Positions 1 to 8,746 of a DNA stretch of 64,000 bases are shown piece by piece. Each line of letters starts with the position of its first letter. Within the stretch, counting starts at the first letter, position 1. Source of the stretch: Methylobacterium sp. R2-1 (GTDB lineage Bacteria; Pseudomonadota; Alphaproteobacteria; Rhizobiales; Beijerinckiaceae); the NCBI RefSeq assembly GCF_014191355.1, contig NZ_JACHWM010000019.1:62001-126000 (forward strand), given 5' to 3'. The notes beneath the pieces were generated by a model, which was not told the origin of the DNA, made no database searches, and saw nothing but the letters and a program-made list of their open reading frames with translations. The translations under genes were made by a program, and so were the position numbers.

Positions 1-1
1 C

Positions 2-235
2 GACAAGGCGATCGACTCGAAGTTCGCCGACATGAAGAACACCGGCGGGCGCCATGGCGGCGCGGCCACGGCGGCGGCCTTCCTCAAGCGCTACGTCAAC
101 GACGTGCCGTGGGCCCATCTCGATATTGCCGGCGTCGGCATGTCCTCCACCCCCTCCGAGATCAACCGGAGCTGGGGCGCGGGCTGGGGCGTGCGCCTGC
201 TCGACCGGCTCGTGCGCGAACACTACGAGCGGTGA
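2..235 (+). CDS. pepA: Leucyl aminopeptidase (M17), C-terminal end only
   Basis: This is the 3' end of a cytosolic M17 leucyl aminopeptidase; the start and most of the gene lie outside the window. The reading frame is open from the first bases and ends at TGA 233-235. Visible family features are the NTGGRHGG stretch, the AAFLKRYV helix and the PWAHLDIAG motif, followed by the typical [12 protein letters not shown]-terminus. The family is a zinc or manganese hexamer that removes N-terminal residues from peptides. The metal ligands are upstream and cannot be checked. The stop overlaps the GTG start of the next gene, so the two are probably translationally coupled. Confidence 0.9.
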
Positions 236-1005
236 GCCGCGCTCAAGCGCTCTCCGCCGGAGCGGATGCCGATTCGGCGGAGAGCGCGCCGCGATGGGGA
301 CGCGGCGCCGAACGGGGCACCTGGGCGATTGCCGTAGCGCCGCTCCTGGCGGCGCTCGCCGTCCTGTTCGCCGTCTTCCTCACCGGCTTCGATGGGCGCA
401 GCGCGATGCCGCCGGACGTGGCGGCGCGGTTCTACGGCTTCTTCCTCGACCGCTACCCGCTCTTCGCCTTCGCGCTGGTCTACGGCCTCGCCCGCATCCT
501 GGCCGCGATGGTGGCGCCGGGTCCTGCCTCGCTGGTCCGCCGGCTCGTCGGCGGAGGGATCGGCCTCGTGCTGGTCCTGGGGGTGAGCCTGCACCCGACC
601 TTCGGCGGCTTCGTGCTGCGGGCGGGCTTCGGCACCGGCAGCGGCGCCTTCCTGAACGGCGCGCCGATGGCACTCGCCTACACGATGGGGGCAGGCGCTG
701 CCGCTTGCCTGTTCGGGCTGGCCATGGGGCTCGGTGCGCGCCTCGCCGGCAGGCCGGGTCCGGTCCCGAGCGGCAGCCGCTGGCGCCGGGCCGGGCAGGC
801 GCTGCTCGGATGGGTCGCGGGCTTCCTCGCCCTGTGGTTTGCCGCGGCCCTGATCGGGCTTGCCCGCGACGCCGGGTTCGGCCCCTGGCCCCGCCGCCCG
901 CTCGATGCCCGCGACCTCGTCGTCGCCGCTCTGCTGCTGACGGTCGCCGCGCTGCCGCACACTCTGCTCGTGGCCGCGCGCCTGCGACCGCGGCGGACAG
1001 CCTGA
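232..1005 (+). CDS. Hypothetical multi-pass membrane protein
   Basis: A protein of about 257 residues starting at GTG 232, which overlaps the preceding aminopeptidase stop (GTGA). A longer in-frame start at 109 would lie wholly inside the aminopeptidase and is unlikely. After a polar N-terminus of about 30 residues there are roughly five or six hydrophobic segments, at about residues 33-52, 75-95, 110-130, 150-170, 190-210 and 225-245. No catalytic motif or recognised domain was seen. The overlap suggests co-transcription with the aminopeptidase. The function is unknown; an inner-membrane location is inferred from hydrophobicity only. Confidence 0.7.
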
Positions 1006-1167
1006 GTGCGGGCAGCGCGGGCGATGTTGCCGGCAAGGCGGGCCGGTGTGGGTTGATCGAACGCGTCGGAAACGCTTAAGCCACAATGGGAAGCGGTGGC
1101 GCCGGCACGAGGCCGGCCCTCATAAGCCGCGTGCCGGGATGGCGCCTGTAGGGCAGGAGGGACGAGG

Positions 1168-2904
1168 ATGGCGCAGGACCGGAGCGCGGAGCGCCCTTGG
1201 CTGGCCGCCTATCCCCCCGGCATTCCCGCCGACATCGATGCCGACGCGGTCGGCACGGTGGTCGACCTGTTCGACCGCAGCGTCCTGCGCTTCGCCGAGC
1301 GCCCGGCAATCACCTGCTTCGGCGCGAGCCTGCGCTACCGCGAGGTCGGCGCCGCGGCGCAGGCGGTGGCGGCGTGGCTTGCAGCCAACGGCTACGGCAA
1401 AAGCCGTGAAAAGGGTGCCGACGGCATCGGTGACCGCGTCGCGGTGATGATGCCCAACGTCCCGGCCTGTCCCGTCACGCTGCTCGGCGTGCTGGTGGCG
1501 GGCTGCACCGTCGTCAATGTCAACCCGCTCTACACCCCGCGCGAACTCGCGGCGCAGATCAACGATTCCGGCGCCCGCGTCCTGTTCGTGCTGGAGAACT
1601 TCTGCCACACGGTCGCGCAGGCGCTGCCGCAGATGCCGAGCCTGGAGCGGGTCGTCGTGGCCGGGCCCGGCGACCTGCTCGGGCTGAAGGGGCGGGTCGT
1701 CGATTTCGTGTCGCGGCGGGTGAAGCGAGCGGTTCCGCCCTACGCCCTGCCGGTCGGCCGGACGCTGCGGTTCGAGGCGGTGTTGCGGGCTGGCCGCAGC
1801 CTCAAGCGGCCCTCGGTGGCGATCGACCCCGGCGACGTCGCCTTCCTGCAATATACCGGCGGCACCACCGGCATCGCCAAGGCGGCGATGCTGACCCACC
1901 GCAACATCATGGCCAATGTCGAGCAGAGCCGGGCGTGGTTCCGCGGCTCGGCGGAGGATGGCGAAGGGCGCGTGGCGGTGACGGCGCTGCCGCTCTACCA
2001 CATCTTCGCGCTCACGGCCTGCTTCCTGTTCTTCTTCCGGCTCGGCGGCTGCTGCCTGCTGATCCCCAATCCGCGCGATCTCGACGGCTTCGTGAAGACG
2101 CTCAGTCGCACCCGCTTCACCAACTTCGCCGGGGTGAACACGCTGTTCAACGCCCTCAACAATCACCCGAAGATCGGCACGGTCGATTTCTCGAAGGTGG
2201 AATACGTGGTCGGCGGCGGCATGGCGGTGCAGTCTTCGGTGGCCGCCCGCTGGAAGGCGATCACCGGCCAGACCATCCTCGAAGGCTACGGCCTGTCGGA
2301 GACCTCGCCGGTGGTGAGCGTCAACCCGCTCGGGCTCGCCGACTGGACCGGAACGATCGGCTATCCCTTGCCCTCGACCGAGGTGACGATCCGCGCCGAG
2401 GACGGCACGGTGCTGCCCTTCGGCGTGCCGGGCGAACTCTGCGTGCGCGGCCCGCAGGTGATGGCCGGCTACTGGAACCGCCCGGAGGAGACGCGGGCGG
2501 CGACGACCGCCGACGGCTTCTTCCGCACCGGCGACGTGGCGGTGATGACGCCGGACGGCCAGATCCGCATCGTCGACCGGATGAAGGACATGATCCTCGT
2601 CTCCGGCTTCAACGTCTATCCGAACGAGGTCGAGGACGTGCTCGCCACCCATCCGGCGGTGGTCGAGTGCGCGGTCGTCGGAGCGCCCTGCGGCGAGAGC
2701 GGCGAGATGGTCGTCGCCCACGTGGTGTTGCGCGACCCTTCGGTGGAGCCGGACGCGCTGCGGGCGCATGCCCGCGCGAGCCTCACCGGCTACAAGGTGC
2801 CCCGCCGGATCGTGATCCAGGACAGCCTGCCGAAGACCAATGTCGGCAAGGTGCTGCGCCGCGCGCTGCGGGAGAACGGGACGGCGTCACCGCCGCAGGG
2901 ATGA
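1168..2904 (+). CDS. fadD: Long-chain fatty acid-CoA ligase (AMP-forming)
   Basis: A 578-residue ANL-superfamily enzyme that activates fatty acids through an acyl-adenylate and transfers them to CoA. The AMP-binding P-loop motif YTGGTTGIAKAAMLTHRN is at about residues 230-247. The GYGLSETSP motif is at about 374 and the hinge region with FRTGDVA and IVDRMKD is at about 453-475. The C-terminal domain has the catalytic lysine region in LPKTNVGKVLRR. Length and motif order fit bacterial FadD. The ATG is preceded by a purine-rich GGGACGAGG ribosome site. It stands alone on the plus strand, and the chain-length preference cannot be read from sequence. Confidence 0.92.
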   Translation: MAQDRSAERPWLAAYPPGIPADIDADAVGTVVDLFDRSVLRFAERPAITCFGASLRYREVGAAAQAVAAWLAANGYGKSREKGADGIGDRVAVMMPNVPACPVTLLGVLVAGCTVVNVNPLYTPRELAAQINDSGARVLFVLENFCHTVAQALPQMPSLERVVVAGPGDLLGLKGRVVDFVSRRVKRAVPPYALPVGRTLRFEAVLRAGRSLKRPSVAIDPGDVAFLQYTGGTTGIAKAAMLTHRNIMANVEQSRAWFRGSAEDGEGRVAVTALPLYHIFALTACFLFFFRLGGCCLLIPNPRDLDGFVKTLSRTRFTNFAGVNTLFNALNNHPKIGTVDFSKVEYVVGGGMAVQSSVAARWKAITGQTILEGYGLSETSPVVSVNPLGLADWTGTIGYPLPSTEVTIRAEDGTVLPFGVPGELCVRGPQVMAGYWNRPEETRAATTADGFFRTGDVAVMTPDGQIRIVDRMKDMILVSGFNVYPNEVEDVLATHPAVVECAVVGAPCGESGEMVVAHVVLRDPSVEPDALRAHARASLTGYKVPRRIVIQDSLPKTNVGKVLRRALRENGTASPPQG

Positions 2905-3038
2905 GCGGCCCTCTCGGCCGAAACTCGATCCGCCTGACCTCATGACGGGGCCGCAGGGGGCGGGAAGCCGCGGTTTAGCCCTACAGGCGATGGCGGCTTC
3001 CGGTAGGTGAAAGGCTTGCCTCAACGAACCCTGGTTCT

Positions 3039-3650
3039 TCAGCCTTTTCGCTGGGCGTCTTGCGCAAAAGGGCGGTGACAAGCTGCTTCAGCTCCTAAAC
3101 CGATCACGGCGCCAGTCAGCACGTCGACAGGAAAATGCGCTCCACGTACGACCTGCATCGTGGCGATGCCGGCAGCGGCGAGGTACGCCGCTGGCGCGAC
3201 GTCAGGATAGGCACGCGCCATCGATCGAGCCACGGCAACGCTCAAAGCTGCATGCCCTGAGGGAAAGGACTGCCAGGGGCCGGCACCGGTCCCAGGCCGA
3301 CCTCGCGAGTAGACCCCCTCATCCATGAGGACATTGGGACGGGTGCGGTGGACCGTTCGTTTGAACGTTGTTTTCACAAGGCTCGCCACGATGCCAGCCT
3401 TGAGCATGTTGTTACCAGCGTGAGCAAGACGCCGATCCCTGAGGACCATACCAAGAGTCAGGGCAGTAGCCGATAATGCGAAGAGCGCCTGCCAACTCCC
3501 GATTTCGCTGGCTGATCCCATGGCGCGGATTGCAGGATGATCCTTCGCCCGTGCAAGCGAGACTCCGGATGCAACGTCAGCCGCCTCGATGCCCATGGCC
3601 AATCTGGCTGTTCGCGCGCGGATCGAACGTCTCGGAGTCCTCGAAAGCAT
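3039..3650 (-). CDS. PAP2-family lipid phosphatase
   Basis: A 203-residue PAP2 (type 2 phosphatidic acid phosphatase/vanadium haloperoxidase fold) protein. The three catalytic motifs are visible: KRTVHRTRP (KX6RP type) at about residue 110, FPSGHAA at about 143, and VRGAHFPVDVLTG at about 175-187 with the histidine and aspartate in place. Such enzymes dephosphorylate lipid phosphates or undecaprenyl pyrophosphate at the membrane. Predicted hydrophobic stretches are short, so this is a small or soluble-looking member. An alternative start lies at the methionine near 3596. Its neighbours do not suggest a pathway. Confidence 0.82.
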   Translation of the reverse strand: MLSRTPRRSIRARTARLAMGIEAADVASGVSLARAKDHPAIRAMGSASEIGSWQALFALSATALTLGMVLRDRRLAHAGNNMLKAGIVASLVKTTFKRTVHRTRPNVLMDEGVYSRGRPGTGAGPWQSFPSGHAALSVAVARSMARAYPDVAPAAYLAAAGIATMQVVRGAHFPVDVLTGAVIGLGAEAACHRPFAQDAQRKG

Positions 3651-3996
3651 GGCCTTAAACGCACAGCATTGGCAATCGTTCGCTGCACGCCGTGCGACCT
3701 AAACCGGACATTTCAGCCACCGCTGACCGATGTCCGCGCAGGGCCGCCAGCCGCCCCGCGCTTCGGCAAGATCACTTGGTTTCGTCCCGCAAGTGCCTTC
3801 CGAAAATGCAGTCCCCGAGGCGTCGAAGAACGGCGCGTTCAGAAGGCTGGGACACACCAGGAACGATCATGACGGGCAACCTTGACGGACGCGCAAACAA
3901 AACAAAATTCATCCGATCGGCCCCTTCGGACGCACCATTGTGCAGTGCGGAACCGTGTCCGGCAGCGATCATTGCCCCCTGACGAGGAGGTAATCG
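3651..3996. other. Intergenic region between divergent genes
   Basis: About 345 bases between the divergent PAP2 and mechanosensitive channel genes. I see no convincing coding sequence. A 7-bp inverted repeat, CGGACAT/ATGTCCG, spans 3703-3736 and could be a weak regulatory site. The channel gene has a strong GAGGAGG-like ribosome site just before its ATG. Confidence 0.4.
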
Positions 3997-5178
3997 ATGG
4001 CGGATGCTCACGCGTTCTTCGATCAGGTGATCGGCTGGATCGTCCAGCTTCCCTGGTGGGCCGCGAGCCCGATCCTGATTGCCGGCTGCTGCGCGCTGGT
4101 GCTGCCCCTGCACGGGGTAGCCTACCGCTTCGCGCAGAGGGCGGTGAGCGGGAAGAGCCTGTTCTGGCGCTCTCTGGTCTCGCGCACCCGCGGCCCGAGC
4201 CGGCTCGCCCTGCTGGTCGTGAGTCTGGCGCTCGCGGTCTCCACCGCGCCCCTGACCTGGCAGATCAGGCTCGTCCTCAACCAAGTTCTGCTCGTCGCCT
4301 TCGTGACGCTCGCAGGCTGGACCTGCGCCACGGCGATCCACATCGCCACCGTGATCTACCTGCGCCGGTTCAAGCTCGATGCGGAAGACAATCTGCTCGC
4401 CCGCAAGCACTTCACGCAGATGCGCATCCTCGAGCGGGCGGCGCTGACGCTGGTGGCCCTCGTCACCATCGCCATCGTGCTGATGACCTTCGAACCGGTG
4501 CGGCAATACGGGGTCAGCTTGCTCGCCTCGGCGGGGGCTGCCGGCCTGATCCTCGGCCTGGCGATGCAGCCGGTGCTCTCCAACCTCGTGGCGGGTATCC
4601 AGATCGCCATCACCCAGCCGATCCGGATCGAGGACGCGGTCATCGTCGAGAACGAGTGGGGCTGGGTCGAGGAGATCACGGCGACCTACGTCGTCGTGCG
4701 CCTATGGGACTGGCGCCGCCTCGTGCTGCCTCTGACCTACTTCATCCAGAAGCCGTTCCAGAACTGGACCCGGGAGGGCGCCTCACTGATCGGCTCCGTG
4801 TTCCTCTACGTCGACCACAGGGCGCCGATCGAGGCGATGCGGAAGGAACTCCGGCGGATCGCGGGGGCGTCCCGGCTGTGGGACGGCAAGGTGGTCAACC
4901 TGCAGGTCTCGGACACGCGGGAGGGTGTGATCGAACTGCGGATGCTGGTAAGCGCGCGGAACGCGCCCCAGACCTGGGACCTGCGCTGCGAGGTGCGCGA
5001 GAAGATGATTGGCTTCCTGCAGAAGGAGCATCCCTCCGCCCTGCCGCGCCAGCGGGCGGAATGGGTGAACCCCGACCCGCCCTCTCGTGACCGTCCGCTC
5101 ATGCCCGAGGCCGGCAACGAGTCCGGGATCCGCGGCGAGCGTCCGGTCCGGAGCGATCCCCGCGCCGCGGCGGCCTGA
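3997..5178 (+). CDS. Small-conductance mechanosensitive channel (MscS family)
   Basis: A 393-residue MscS-like inner-membrane channel that would release solutes on hypo-osmotic shock. Four hydrophobic segments are visible at about residues 20-45, 65-85, 95-115 and 145-175. The pore-lining TM3 region SAGAAGLILGLAMQPVLSNLVAG is followed by the beta-domain with IQIAITQPIRIEDAV, both hallmarks of the family. The C-terminal third is a soluble vestibule domain with a polar tail. The ATG at 3997 has a good GACGAGGAGG ribosome site. A strong bidirectional terminator follows. Confidence 0.9.
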   Translation: MADAHAFFDQVIGWIVQLPWWAASPILIAGCCALVLPLHGVAYRFAQRAVSGKSLFWRSLVSRTRGPSRLALLVVSLALAVSTAPLTWQIRLVLNQVLLVAFVTLAGWTCATAIHIATVIYLRRFKLDAEDNLLARKHFTQMRILERAALTLVALVTIAIVLMTFEPVRQYGVSLLASAGAAGLILGLAMQPVLSNLVAGIQIAITQPIRIEDAVIVENEWGWVEEITATYVVVRLWDWRRLVLPLTYFIQKPFQNWTREGASLIGSVFLYVDHRAPIEAMRKELRRIAGASRLWDGKVVNLQVSDTREGVIELRMLVSARNAPQTWDLRCEVREKMIGFLQKEHPSALPRQRAEWVNPDPPSRDRPLMPEAGNESGIRGERPVRSDPRAAAA

Positions 5179-5180
5179 AC

Positions 5181-5226
5181 AAAAAAGGGCCCGGTGCGGC
5201 TGATCCGCACCGGGCCCCTCTTGTTT
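5181..5226. terminator. Strong bidirectional intrinsic terminator
   Basis: A perfect 13-bp stem (5187-5199 pairing with 5205-5217) has a 5-base loop. It is preceded by an A-run at 5181-5186 and followed by a CTCTTGTTT stretch. It lies between two convergent genes (mscS plus, dsbA-like minus), so it can serve both. Confidence 0.9.
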
Positions 5227-5246
5227 GCCGGACAGAGAAGAGCGGC

Positions 5247-6026
5247 TCAGCAGCTCGCGTGGCCGCACTGGCGGATGTCGCTGATGGTCTTGCGCATCGG
5301 CTCGACGCCGACCGCGCCGGGCAGGATCTCGTCACCGATGACGAAGGCGGGGGTGCCCGACAGGCTCAGCTTGTCGCCAAGCCCCACATTCTCGGTGAGC
5401 GCGGCCTTCACCTCCGGTCCCTGCGCGTCCCGCTTCAGGCGCTCGACGTCGGCGCCGAATTCCTTGGCCACCGCGATCGCCCGCTCGCCGTTGATGCGGC
5501 CCTTGGTCTCGAGCAGCTTGGCATGGAAGTCGAACATCTTCTCGGGCTTGAGCTGGAGCTTGGCCGCGAGCGCGATCCGGCTCGCCTCCAGCGACTCGGC
5601 GCCGAGCACGGGGAAGTCCTTGAGCACCACGCGCAGCTTCGGATCGGATTTGATCAGGGCCTGCACGTCGGTGAACGCCTTGCGGCAATAACCGCAATTG
5701 TAGTCGAAGAACTCGACCACGGTGACGTCGCCGTTCGGATTGCCGGCGACGATGCTGTGGGGCGAGTTGGTCAGCGCCTCGCGCGACTCCTTCATCGCGG
5801 CGGCCTGGGCGAGCTTCTGCGTCTCCTGGGCGCGGCGCTCACCCTCGGCGATCGCCTCCTGGAGCACGTCGGGGTTCTTGACGAGGTAGTCCTTGACGAT
5901 CCCCTCGATCGCCCTGCGCTGGGCGTCGTTGAACGGGGCAGCCTCCTCCGCGCGGGCGCCCGCAGCCCCGGCGAGCGCAAGGCCGCCGGCGAGGGCGAGG
6001 GCGGAAATGGAGCGGAACAGCTTCAT
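5247..6026 (-). CDS. DsbA/Com1-like periplasmic thiol:disulfide oxidoreductase
   Basis: A 259-residue exported thioredoxin-fold protein. The signal peptide is MKLFRSISALALAGGLALAG followed by AGARA. An N-terminal helical segment (about 28-80) precedes the thioredoxin domain. The active site is CGYC in FFDYNCGYCRKAF at about residue 110, and the cis-proline is in SGTPAFVIG. I chose the ATG at 6026 because GAGGT lies five bases upstream; an ATG at 6044 would add six residues before the signal peptide. The C-terminus ends in CGHASC, a second cysteine pair not usual in DsbA. The likely role is disulfide formation or isomerisation in the periplasm. Confidence 0.88.
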   Translation of the reverse strand: MKLFRSISALALAGGLALAGAAGARAEEAAPFNDAQRRAIEGIVKDYLVKNPDVLQEAIAEGERRAQETQKLAQAAAMKESREALTNSPHSIVAGNPNGDVTVVEFFDYNCGYCRKAFTDVQALIKSDPKLRVVLKDFPVLGAESLEASRIALAAKLQLKPEKMFDFHAKLLETKGRINGERAIAVAKEFGADVERLKRDAQGPEVKAALTENVGLGDKLSLSGTPAFVIGDEILPGAVGVEPMRKTISDIRQCGHASC

Positions 6027-6337
6027 CGATACCTCGAAATGCATGTCGGGACGAAGGCTCGGCCGGAACGATCGACAGGGCGTTCCAACCGGCCCCGCGC
6101 GACGGAACTATGGCACAGCGCGACCGCTGCGCCGATGCAAATCTGATCTCGCTGGCTACCGCCGCCCGGAAGGCCTCGCTCTGGTCCTGCTCCGGAGCTG
6201 CGGCGATTTCGCGGCGCCCGCCACTCGCTCAAAAGTTTCACTCGAGATCACGTTACATTATCGATTCGCTAAAAGATGCACGTCAGCCTCTCGGCCGGCC
6301 GCAATCGAGCCGGAACAGGCGAACCGGGGAGCACAGC

Positions 6338-7381
6338 GTGATCGTCGTGGTGAGCGATCGTCCGGATCGTAGCCAGCCTCTGGTCGATGCCGTGCGCGCC
6401 GTTGCCGAATGCCGGGTCGTCGGCACCGAGGAAACCTGGGACCGGATCGGCCCGCTGCGCGGCGTGATCGCCGACATCACCCTGACGCGCCCCGAAGCCA
6501 AGCGCTGTCTGCGCCTGCTGACGAACCGGTCGGCGCGGCTGCGCACGCCCCTGATCTGCCTGACCCGCGGCAGCGGACAAACCGGCTTCACCGAGGCGCG
6601 CAATCTCGGTGCGACGCTCTGCCTCTCGGCTCTGGCCGAACCGCGCATGGTGGTGGGCTCGCTGGTCCGCGAGGTCTGGCCCGACAAATCGGTGGCCGAC
6701 CTCGTCATCACCCGCGAAGCGCAGCGGGCCGGCACGCTGATGACCAACCTGTTCGCCTCCGCCCAGACCGGCGCGGTCGATATGTCGAACGTGGAGCAGG
6801 GCGTCGTCCCGGTTCTCGACGCGATCCACGAGGGGGGCCTGTCGCGCTGGCTCGATGAGGTGTGGGCGCATGACGACGTGACCTTCCAGCACTGCCTGCT
6901 GGTCTCCGGCGTCGTCGCCGCCTTCGCCCAGGGCCTCGGCCTCTCCGCCACGGACAAGCAGCTCATGACCCGGGCCGCCCTGGTGCACGACGTGGGCAAG
7001 TCGCGCATCCCCCACGCCATCCTCAACAAGCCCGGTCGGCTCGACGACGATGAGCGGGCGGTGATGCAGACCCATGCCCCGATCGGCCATGAGATTCTGC
7101 ACGCGTCGGGCGGTTGCGATCCGGTGACGCTCGCGGTGACACGCCACCACCACGAGATGCTCGACGGGTCCGGATATCCGGACCAGCTGTGCGCCAGCGA
7201 GATCGGCGACCCGGTCCGGCTGCTGACGATCTGCGACATCTACGCCGCTCTGATCGAGCGGCGCCCCTACAAGGCGCCGATGTCGAGCCGCGACGCGCTC
7301 TCCATCCTGTCGGGCATGGAAGGGCGGCTGGAAGGCGGACTGGTGCAGGCGTTCGGCCGGGCGGTCCGGGACACACCCTGA
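6338..7381 (+). CDS. HD-GYP domain cyclic-di-GMP phosphodiesterase
   Basis: A 347-residue signalling protein. Residues 1-120 resemble a degenerate receiver domain (IVVVSDRPDRSQPLVDAV) lacking a clear phospho-acceptor aspartate. The C-terminal HD-GYP domain has HDVGKSRIPHAIL, LNKPGRLDDDE, HAPIGHEIL and the signature HHHEMLDGSGYP, then DIYAALIERRPYK. These residues bind the metal centre and the domain hydrolyses c-di-GMP. I chose GTG 6338 because GGGGAGCAC lies upstream; the longer frame from 6110 starts with non-protein-like sequence. It stands alone and is divergent from the dsbA-like gene. Confidence 0.88.
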   Translation: MIVVVSDRPDRSQPLVDAVRAVAECRVVGTEETWDRIGPLRGVIADITLTRPEAKRCLRLLTNRSARLRTPLICLTRGSGQTGFTEARNLGATLCLSALAEPRMVVGSLVREVWPDKSVADLVITREAQRAGTLMTNLFASAQTGAVDMSNVEQGVVPVLDAIHEGGLSRWLDEVWAHDDVTFQHCLLVSGVVAAFAQGLGLSATDKQLMTRAALVHDVGKSRIPHAILNKPGRLDDDERAVMQTHAPIGHEILHASGGCDPVTLAVTRHHHEMLDGSGYPDQLCASEIGDPVRLLTICDIYAALIERRPYKAPMSSRDALSILSGMEGRLEGGLVQAFGRAVRDTP

Positions 7382-7500
7382 TGCAAGCCTGCGACTTCGG
7401 CCGGGCGCAGTTCGAGGGGTAGGCGGCGCCCGCGGTTGAGCGGGCTGCCTTCAGGGTCTACCTGCACCCCTGTCACGCCTCTCCCGTGAGGAGCCCCGCC

Positions 7501-8667
7501 TTGAGCCCCGATCCTGCCCTCTCGCGCCGCGCGCAGGCCGTCGCGCCCTTCCTGGCGATGGACGTGATGGCCGCGGCCGGCGCCCGCGAGCGGCGCGGGG
7601 AGGGCGTCATCCACATGGAGGTCGGCCAGCCCTCGGCCCCCGCACCCCGCGCCGTGATCGCGGCGGCGCAAGCCGCGCTCGTCGACGGGCGCATCCCCTA
7701 TACCGAGGCACTCGGACTTCCCGCTCTGCGCGAGCGCATCGCCCGGCATTATGCCGAGACCTACGGCGTCCGCCTTTCCCCGGAGCGGGTGGTGGTGACG
7801 ACGGGCTCCTCGGCCGGCTTCGTGCTCGCCTTCCTCGCCCTGTTCGATGCGGGTGCGCGGATCGGCGTGCCGCGCCCCGGTTACCCGGCCTATGACGGCA
7901 TCCTGCGCGCCCTCGACCTGATCCCGCAGCCGCTGATCCTGCGGGCAGAAGATCGCTACGCCCCGACCAGCGCCCTGCTTCGGGCGGTGCACGGCGCGGC
8001 AGAGCTCTCGGGCCTGCTGGTGATGAGCCCGGCCAATCCCTCGGGCACGGTAATCGAGCCCGCCCGCCTCGCCGAACTCTGCGCCACCGCGCGGAGCTTG
8101 CGCTTGCCCTTCATCTCCGACGAGATCTATCACGGCCTCAGCTACGGCGTGCCGACAGCGACCGCCCTGCAGTTCGACGCGAACGCCGTCGTCATCAACT
8201 CGTTCTCGAAGTTCTACTGCATGACCGGCTGGAGGGTCGGCTGGATGGTGGTGCCCGACGCCCTCGTGCGCGGAATCGAGCGGCTGGCGCAGAACCTCTA
8301 CATCTCAGCGCCCTACCTCTCGCAGGTCGCGGCGCTGGCCGCCTTCGACACGCTCGACGAGATCGTCGCGATCCGCGACGGTTATGCAGAGAACCGTGCC
8401 CTGCTCCTCGATGCGCTGCCGTCCTTAGGGCTCACCGGCATCCACCCGGTGGACGGCGCCTTCTACCTCTACGCCGACATCACCCGGCTGACGGACGATG
8501 CCAGCGCCTTCTGCCGGCGCATGCTTGACGAGGCGGGCGTGGCCGCGACGCCCGGCCTCGACTTCGACCCGGGGGAGGGCGGCCACCACATCCGCTTCTC
8601 CTTCGCCGGCTCGCGCGCGGACTGTGCCGAGGCGGTGACGCGGCTGAAGGGGTGGCTCGGTGCGTAA
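7501..8667 (+). CDS. PLP-dependent aminotransferase (class I/II)
   Basis: A 388-residue fold-type I aminotransferase. Visible motifs are MEVGQPSAPAP near the N-terminus, the PLP-phosphate region TTGSSAGFVLAF, the substrate loop MSPANPSGTVI, the SDEIYHGLSYG motif and the Schiff-base lysine in NSFSKFYCMTGWRVGW. The C-terminal arginine motif is HHIRFSFAG. I prefer TTG 7501 because GAGGAG sits seven bases upstream; GTG 7486 is an in-frame alternative without a ribosome site. The amino-acid substrate cannot be told from sequence; the family includes aspartate, alanine and aromatic aminotransferases. Confidence 0.87.
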   Translation: MSPDPALSRRAQAVAPFLAMDVMAAAGARERRGEGVIHMEVGQPSAPAPRAVIAAAQAALVDGRIPYTEALGLPALRERIARHYAETYGVRLSPERVVVTTGSSAGFVLAFLALFDAGARIGVPRPGYPAYDGILRALDLIPQPLILRAEDRYAPTSALLRAVHGAAELSGLLVMSPANPSGTVIEPARLAELCATARSLRLPFISDEIYHGLSYGVPTATALQFDANAVVINSFSKFYCMTGWRVGWMVVPDALVRGIERLAQNLYISAPYLSQVAALAAFDTLDEIVAIRDGYAENRALLLDALPSLGLTGIHPVDGAFYLYADITRLTDDASAFCRRMLDEAGVAATPGLDFDPGEGGHHIRFSFAGSRADCAEAVTRLKGWLGA

Positions 8668-8681
8668 CTAGGAAGGCAAGT

Positions 8682-8736
8682 CCCCCTCCCGCGACAGGGA
8701 AGGGGGTTTGGAGGGGCGCCGCGAGGCTGCCCCTCC
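8682..8736. repeat. GC-rich double hairpin between convergent genes
   Basis: Two adjacent inverted repeats: CCCCCTCCC pairing with GGGAAGGGGG (8682-8706, one bulged A) and GGAGGGGC pairing with GCCCCTCC (8710-8717 and 8729-8736, a perfect 8-bp stem). The first resembles the hairpin at 18424-18447. There is no T-run, so the element may act as an RNA 3'-end stabiliser for the convergent aminotransferase and RNase E genes, or be a dispersed REP-like repeat. Confidence 0.6.
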
Positions 8737-8746
8737 TTCCCGAAAA

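Noticed and set aside
1120..2769. Minus-strand frame opposite fadD
   Set aside because: Histidine/arginine-rich shadow of a well-supported gene.
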